From Odoribacteraceae bacterium (lineage in GTDB: Bacteria > Bacteroidota > Bacteroidia > Bacteroidales > Marinifilaceae): a stretch of 6,795 bases of DNA. Below are positions 1 to 4,194 of this stretch, one piece after another. Within the stretch, counting starts at the first letter, position 1. Each line of letters starts with the position of its first letter. The position numbers were made by a program, and so were the translations under genes. The stretch is taken from assembly GCA_031279175.1 (NCBI GenBank), contig JAITJA010000008.1:1-6795 (forward strand), in the 5' to 3' direction. The notes below the pieces were generated by a model. It searched no databases. It saw only the letters and a program-made list of their open reading frames with translations, and had not been told where the DNA came from.

Positions 1-7
1 CGTCGAG

Positions 8-301
8 ATTGTCCCGGGACATTGGCCAATTGTCCCGGAACATTCGTCCATTGTCCCGGAACATTCGTCCATTGTCCCGGGACAATTGTCCATTGTCCCG
101 GGACATTGGCTCATTGTCCCGGGACATTCGTCCATTGTTCCGGGACAATTGTCCATTGTCCCGGGACATTCGTCCATTGTCCCGGGACATTCGTCCATTG
201 TCCCGGAACATTAACTCATTGTTCCGGAACATTGACTCATTGTCCCGGAACAATTGTCCATTGTCCCGGGACATTTGGCAACTGTCCCGGGAACATTGGA
301 T
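8..301. repeat. Tandem array of fourteen 21-bp palindromic units
   Basis: Fourteen consecutive units of exactly 21 bp fill this stretch (14 x 21 = 294). Units start at 8, 29, 50, 71, 92, 113, 134, 155, 176, 197, 218, 239, 260 and 281. Thirteen begin ATTGT, then a CCGG-centred core, then a variable tail; the last begins ACTGT and has one extra A in its core (GGGAACA). The core is the perfect palindrome TGTCCCGGGACA in units 1, 4, 5, 6, 8, 9 and 13, and the perfect palindrome TGTTCCGGAACA in unit 11. It is off by one base pair in units 2, 3, 10 and 12 (TGTCCCGGAACA) and in unit 7 (TGTTCCGGGACA). Tails fall into classes: TTCGTCC, ATTGTCC, and TT followed by GGCCA, GGCTC, AACTC or GACTC. Because 21 is a multiple of three and the common unit lacks stops, all plus-strand frames stay open for long stretches, so ORFs here are not evidence of a gene. 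The function is unknown. The array may continue past the left edge, since only 7 bp precede it. Confidence 0.97.
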
Positions 302-486
302 CTAACCGATAATCTATCTTTTTGTTTTTCTATTCGAGTAATCAAGTTGACGGGAGAGACGAGCGCGACGGTCGCGTCACCTTCCCGGGGCCCTGTCATG
401 GAGCCTCGAGAGTCAGTAACCATCACTTTCCCCGGTACGATCGGGAGCGCGTTACAGGCGACCGGTTGCAAGTCTCTTCTCATCGT
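302..486. other. Spacer between operon end and repeat array, no clear gene
   Basis: This stretch of about 185 bp separates the stop codon of the last operon gene from the repeat array. I see no convincing gene. It holds a T-rich tract on the plus strand (about 317-330), which reads as A-rich on the operon's strand and so cannot be the U-tract of an operon terminator. Two short GC-rich inverted repeats are visible: CGCGA/TCGCG at 364-376 with a 3-base loop, and CCCG/CGGG at 431-445. Neither is followed by a T-run in the operon's direction. The SmaI-like CCCGGGG at 384-390 recalls the repeat core but is not in phase with it, and may be chance. Confidence 0.6.
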
Positions 487-1965
487 TTAAATGTTTTTGT
501 ACACGACGTCCTTTACCTTACCGAAGCCGTCGAAGCTGCCGAGAGGCTCGCTCGTCAGGCGACCGTTAACGATATCCGCTTCCAGCGCGTAGATCTTACC
601 CTCGTTCGCGGACGCGTTCCATGTAGCGACGAGGTAGACGGAGGTAGAGTAGCGTTTCAGCATGGTGATCACCTCCGCGCCGCCGAAATCCCACACTTCG
701 GTAGAGCCGGAGACGGTCGCCGTCGACCAATCGTAATTGACCTGGTGGATCTTGCTACCGACCGAGTAGAAGACGATCGGGCCGGTCTGGGCAAACGCGA
801 ACGCGGTGGCGTTGGCGATGTCCGTGCAGCCCGATATATCGAGCACCGGGAGAGCCGTGTAAGAGGTATACGCGGAGACGCTCGCGTCTACCGGGTAGAT
901 GTAGCGTTCCGCGTCATCCGGTTCGTTCCGCATGATACAGTAGCCGGTGTAGTTGTTCGATCCGTATCCCAAAGCCATGTAGATCATCTTTTTCCCGACG
1001 TTGTCGAAGGCGAACGCGTCGCCTTTCGCGGTAAACGATAGCGCGGTGCCGCCATACATCGTGGAGAAGAGGAAGCGCGTGTTCCGGTTGTCATAGAACA
1101 GGGTATTCGACCCGTAAGTGTTCAGCATGTAGGGAGCGGCCTCGTAATCCGCGCCCACTTTCTCCATCTCGAGGCGCGGGGCGTTAGAGCCGGACCAGGT
1201 CACGAGGCAGGTATGCAGCTTCCCATTGTTAAAGAAGCGCTCGAGGGATCCCCCGTAGATGCCTTGCGGCTTGCAGACCTCCGGCGCGGTGAAGAACATG
1301 CTTTGGAAGTCCATCATGATGGTCATGTCATCCGTGTAGAGCTTCACGCCGTCGGACTCCGTGAAGAGGTAGATATGGCGCGAGGAGGAGGCGCTGGTCA
1401 ACGCGCAGCCAACCGGCCTGCCCGCGAGCGGGCGTCCCGGGTTATATAAAGAGTAGACGCCGCGCAGGATCGTCTCGTTCGTGAGCGATGCATCGAACAG
1501 GGTACTTTTCACGACGTCGCAATCGGCCCCGCCGCTCGCTGTCTCGTAGAACACCAGTAATCCCGTGCCGACAGCGCCCTCCACCGCGACGTCGTATTGC
1601 ATCATCGCCCTGAGGCCGGTAGTCGCGTCGATGGCGCAGAACTCCAGCCGGTAGCTGCCGGGCGTCACCCGTATCTCGACGTCGAGGTTCTCGGTAGTGG
1701 CGAGCGTGTCCACGGGGACCGTGCTCTGGCCAGAACCGGAGCGATAGATCGACCACGTGTAGGTCAGCTTGCTCTTGTCCCCGGCGTAGCGGAGGAGCGA
1801 GGGCGCCTGGAGCGTGTTGAACTGGGTGACGGTGAAGCTTGTCTGCTGGCCCGCCGTGTCCACGAGGAACTCGGGCAGCTCGATGTAGTTGTAGTTTCCT
1901 TTATCCTCGTAACACCCGAAGAGGCAGAGGAGAATTGCTGGTACGAGTATCAATAGCTTTTTCAT
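487..1965 (-). CDS. PKD-like family surface lipoprotein
   Basis: A complete 492-residue lipoprotein and the last gene of the operon. Residues 1-17 form a signal peptide (MKK, then a hydrophobic run) ending in the lipobox LFG before Cys18. The mature start CYEDKGNYNY closely matches the CY(E/D)DKGNYDY opening that I know from the Bacteroidales 'PKD-like family lipoprotein' group. The acidic residues just after the cysteine fit a surface lipoprotein export signal. Roughly residues 25-128 look like a PKD/Ig-like beta-sandwich (Trp71 in YTWSIY, PGSY at 102-105, a D..TG turn at 113-117). A hinge motif GTGLLVFYE follows at 133-141. The rest is rich in short beta strands and Tyr/Gly, possibly a propeller-like fold, and ends with FDGFGKVKDVVYKNI. 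By analogy with other lipoproteins in SusCD operons it probably binds substrate at the surface or assists SusCD; this is inference, and the ligand is unknown. The start is fixed by the signal peptide and by the 12-bp gap to the gene upstream. Confidence 0.9.
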   Translation of the reverse strand: MKKLLILVPAILLCLFGCYEDKGNYNYIELPEFLVDTAGQQTSFTVTQFNTLQAPSLLRYAGDKSKLTYTWSIYRSGSGQSTVPVDTLATTENLDVEIRVTPGSYRLEFCAIDATTGLRAMMQYDVAVEGAVGTGLLVFYETASGGADCDVVKSTLFDASLTNETILRGVYSLYNPGRPLAGRPVGCALTSASSSRHIYLFTESDGVKLYTDDMTIMMDFQSMFFTAPEVCKPQGIYGGSLERFFNNGKLHTCLVTWSGSNAPRLEMEKVGADYEAAPYMLNTYGSNTLFYDNRNTRFLFSTMYGGTALSFTAKGDAFAFDNVGKKMIYMALGYGSNNYTGYCIMRNEPDDAERYIYPVDASVSAYTSYTALPVLDISGCTDIANATAFAFAQTGPIVFYSVGSKIHQVNYDWSTATVSGSTEVWDFGGAEVITMLKRYSTSVYLVATWNASANEGKIYALEADIVNGRLTSEPLGSFDGFGKVKDVVYKNI

Positions 1966-1977
1966 GTTCTTGTTTCA
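1966..1977 (-). promoter_or_regulatory. Short A-rich translation start region of the PKD-like gene
   Basis: The 12-bp gap reads TGAAACAAGAAC and then ATGAAA on the coding strand. There is no Shine-Dalgarno sequence. A-rich leaders of this kind are usual at Bacteroidota starts. The plus-strand stretch 1958-1973 matches the one at the susD start (4169-4184) at 15 of 16 positions. Confidence 0.5.
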
Positions 1978-2721
1978 TTAACTTGTTAATCCCTGGCCGA
2001 ATTGCAGCGGCTCGCCGTTGTCGTTCTTGTAGGGCCACCCCTCTGGTCGTCCCGCGTTGGCGGGGTCGGCGTTATAATCTTCCAATAGCTTGACCAATCG
2101 TCCTTGCAGCCACATGATCATGGAGTAGTTACTCCGGAAGCCTTCAAAGTCGGTGTACCCCGTGTTGTCGATGATAAACTTGAAGCGGGCTTGCGAGAAG
2201 GGGCCGATGTAGTAGTTGATGACGCTCCACGAGGCGGGCTGCACGAGATAATCGCACCATACCAGTTGGTATCTCCTGGCCTCGGCGATCCCCTCGCTGA
2301 AGTTCTCGTTCTCGACTACCCGCAAGGTCAGGCGGGCGGCGTTTCGCGACAAGTCCATCCCCTCCACGGTTCGCTTCACCGTCACCGGGATGGTGACCAC
2401 GTGGGCGTTTGCCGGGAGCACCAGCTCGCCGATGCTATAGGCGGAGGCGGGGACATTCGTCATGGTGTCCACGACCTCCAGCGCGAAGACGCGGTCGCGG
2501 TTAACGGGTTCTCCCGTCAGGTGCACGTTGAGGTGCAAGTCATACTCCTGCATCGAGAAGTCGTATATCCGGAAAGAGAAGTAGACGGAATCCGCCGTGG
2601 CATTCTGCGCGGCGTCCCCGGAGAGATAGACGCGCGGCGCGTCGCTATACGCGTTATACTCGTTCTCGCAGCCTACCGCGAGAGCGGCCAGCGCGAACGT
2701 GGTGTAGAAGAATGTTTTCAT
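1978..2721 (-). CDS. DUF4843-type lipoprotein
   Basis: A complete 247-residue lipoprotein that I assign to the DUF4843 family from its sequence pattern and its place between SusD and a PKD-like lipoprotein. The signal peptide (MKTFFYTTFALAALAVG) ends at Cys18, with Ala rather than the more common Leu at the -3 position of the lipobox. The mature end CENEYNAYSD is acidic. Residues 30-117 look like one beta-sandwich: SVYFSFRIYDF, then GEPVNRDRVFALEV, then LPANAHVVTIPVTVKRT. This resembles the Calx-beta or Ig-like repeats common in Bacteroidota surface proteins. The C-terminal part has family-like segments: PASWSVINYYIGPFSQARFK (162-181, Trp165) and a helical WLQGRLVKLLEDYN (204-217). No catalytic residues are recognisable. 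The probable role is as an accessory surface protein of the SusCD system; the true molecular function is unknown. It lies 12 bp downstream of susD and 12 bp upstream of the PKD-like gene, so it is almost certainly co-transcribed with both. Confidence 0.85.
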   Translation of the reverse strand: MKTFFYTTFALAALAVGCENEYNAYSDAPRVYLSGDAAQNATADSVYFSFRIYDFSMQEYDLHLNVHLTGEPVNRDRVFALEVVDTMTNVPASAYSIGELVLPANAHVVTIPVTVKRTVEGMDLSRNAARLTLRVVENENFSEGIAEARRYQLVWCDYLVQPASWSVINYYIGPFSQARFKFIIDNTGYTDFEGFRSNYSMIMWLQGRLVKLLEDYNADPANAGRPEGWPYKNDNGEPLQFGQGLTS

Positions 2722-2733
2722 GTTGCATGCAAT
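2722..2733 (-). promoter_or_regulatory. Gap before the DUF4843 gene, with a 10-bp palindrome
   Basis: The 12-bp gap reads ATTGCATGCAAC on the coding strand and contains the palindrome TTGCATGCAA. It has no Shine-Dalgarno sequence. A second ATG inside the palindrome is out of frame with the gene, so the start at 2721, followed directly by the signal peptide, is the right one. Confidence 0.45.
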
Positions 2734-4176
2734 TTAAAGTTCTTGTTCTCTCTGCCCGTACTCGATTTCCTCCTTGGGCGTCGGCAGGACGTAGTTTGCC
2801 GTGTTAAACGCGCCGGGGAGGCCGTCGATGGTCGTAGCGTCCAGCCGCTTGTAGTAGTAGAAGATGACGCCCTCGCAGGCAAACTCCCGCAGGTATTCCA
2901 TCCGGATCTCCGCGCGCAGGTCCGCCTCGGCGGTGATGGTGACCGGCGCCAGTATGCCGCGGTGCTCCCGGATCGCGTTCAGGTAGTCGGCGGCATGGGC
3001 GATGTCCGCCTCGGCCGCGATCAGGTACAGCTCCGGTAAACGGATCAGCGGCATTCGTTTCGCGTACGCTGCTGTCATCTCCTCGACTTGCCAGAGCTTG
3101 TTGCAGAAGCGGTAGCCGTTCGTCCCCATGATCACGTCGCTCCAGTAGAAGAGCCTCCTCCAGTCGTTCGCGTGTGTGGCGGCCGGGTAGCGGCGATTCA
3201 GGTAAGTATCTGTAAAGGTGAGGCGGTTGCTCACGTATATTGTCTCCGTTAATCTGTCGGCGATATGGTCCTCCAGTTTCTGCACCTGCAAGGCGAAAAC
3301 TTGCTCCGTGGAGAAGGTACGGTCGCGGGTAGCCACGTCCACCACGGCGATGTTTTCCACGGGCGTCCAGGTAAATTTCCCGGACTCGATGACCTCCTTC
3401 GCGCACGCGCCGGCATTCGCGACGTCGCCCTTGTAGAGGTATACCCGCGCCTGCATGGCCTTCACGGCGTAGTAGTTCGCGTGGAAGTAACGGCGTACCA
3501 GCAGCGCGTCCTCGTCCGACGCGGTCGCGTTCGTGTAGATCGGGTCGGCGGCTCTCAGCAACCCTTCCGCTTCGGTGAGATCTTCCAGTACCAGCCCGAT
3601 GACCTGCTGCACGGTAGATCGCGGGGTCGTCTTGAAGGTATACTGCTTCACGTACGGGATGGCCAGTTGGTCGGCGCCGGTCAGGTAGGAGGGAGCGAAA
3701 AGCCGCGCCAGGTCGAAGTGCAGGAAGGCGCGTAATGCCAGTGCCTCGCCGAGGATGACGTTATAGTGATTCTCGTCGAATAACCCTTTGTCGGCCACCC
3801 GGAGGTTATCGACAAGGTTGTTGATATTAGCGATAGTCGCGTACATGCTTTGCCACGAGGCGTTGATAAGTGCCTCGGCGGGGGCGGCGGTGTAGGCGTA
3901 ATTCTTCAGGTTATAATAGGCGTACGCGGAAGAGGTTCCCACGTTATAATAGACCTGCCCGAGGATATCTGTCATCCCGAAGGTCAATTCCCGCCCGTAC
4001 TGCGCGGTCGAGGTCATTTGGGTATAGATTCCCCACAGCGCGTCCTTGTACCCCGCCTCGTTCTGGAACAGTTCGGAGGACTCCACGGTGGTTCGCGGTT
4101 TCACGTTTAACCACTCCTCGCAGGAGAAGAGAGTCAGGCTCGCGACGAGCGCGATGATGATACTTGTATTTTTCAT
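2734..4176 (-). CDS. susD: SusD/RagB family nutrient-binding outer-membrane lipoprotein
   Basis: A complete 480-residue SusD homologue, the surface lipoprotein that caps the SusC channel and helps capture ligand. The signal peptide ends in the lipobox LFS before Cys19, followed by CEEWLNVKPRTTVE, a typical SusD mature start. SusD-type TPR helices are visible at 141-161 (ILGEALALRAFLHFDLARLF) and 236-263 (YAVKAMQARVYLYKGDVA...). The C-terminal SusD domain shows RMPLIRLPELYLIAAEA at 374-390, the best-conserved SusD signature. It also has LREFACEGVIFYYYKR at 429-444, where the usual form is ERR-EL-FEG, and LPTPKEEIEYG near the end in place of the usual IP-xx-E motif. The length is slightly below the common 500-560 residues, but no domain is missing. 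The start is fixed by the signal peptide and by the 18-bp gap after susC. The symbol denotes the family only: the ligand is unknown and this need not be the starch protein. Confidence 0.95.
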   Translation of the reverse strand: MKNTSIIIALVASLTLFSCEEWLNVKPRTTVESSELFQNEAGYKDALWGIYTQMTSTAQYGRELTFGMTDILGQVYYNVGTSSAYAYYNLKNYAYTAAPAEALINASWQSMYATIANINNLVDNLRVADKGLFDENHYNVILGEALALRAFLHFDLARLFAPSYLTGADQLAIPYVKQYTFKTTPRSTVQQVIGLVLEDLTEAEGLLRAADPIYTNATASDEDALLVRRYFHANYYAVKAMQARVYLYKGDVANAGACAKEVIESGKFTWTPVENIAVVDVATRDRTFSTEQVFALQVQKLEDHIADRLTETIYVSNRLTFTDTYLNRRYPAATHANDWRRLFYWSDVIMGTNGYRFCNKLWQVEEMTAAYAKRMPLIRLPELYLIAAEADIAHAADYLNAIREHRGILAPVTITAEADLRAEIRMEYLREFACEGVIFYYYKRLDATTIDGLPGAFNTANYVLPTPKEEIEYGQREQEL

Positions 4177-4194
4177 GTTCGTGTGTTTTTTCGA
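4177..4194 (-). promoter_or_regulatory. A-rich translation start region of susD
   Basis: The 18-bp gap between the susC stop and the susD start reads TCGAAAAAACACACGAAC and then ATGAAA on the coding strand. It is A-rich with no Shine-Dalgarno sequence, as is usual in Bacteroidota. It is too short for a separate terminator and promoter, so susC and susD must share a transcript. Confidence 0.5.

Noticed and set aside
8..301. CRISPR array
   Set aside because: The units are contiguous 21-mers with no unique spacers of 25-40 bp, and the variable tails are a few bases from a small set of types. No cas gene is present.
9..312. Small repetitive proteins of 96-98 residues (LSRDIRP or HCPGTFV repeats) on the plus strand
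   Set aside because: Several plus-strand frames are open at once because the repeat length is a multiple of three and the common unit has no stop. There is no signal peptide or recognisable start context, and frame choice is arbitrary.
308..330. Intrinsic terminator for a plus-strand transcript (GATA/TATC hairpin followed by T-rich tract)
   Set aside because: The stem is only four A/T-rich base pairs, and there is no plus-strand gene in the window for it to terminate.
322..1041. Long plus-strand frame opposite the PKD-like gene
   Set aside because: It is an antisense shadow of a GC-rich gene. The product is Arg/Val/Asp-rich with no family resemblance, while the minus-strand product has a clear lipoprotein signal and family motifs.
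2104..3039. A 311-codon plus-strand frame
   Set aside because: It spans the junction of two well-supported minus-strand genes (DUF4843-type and susD) and has the low-complexity composition of an antisense shadow.
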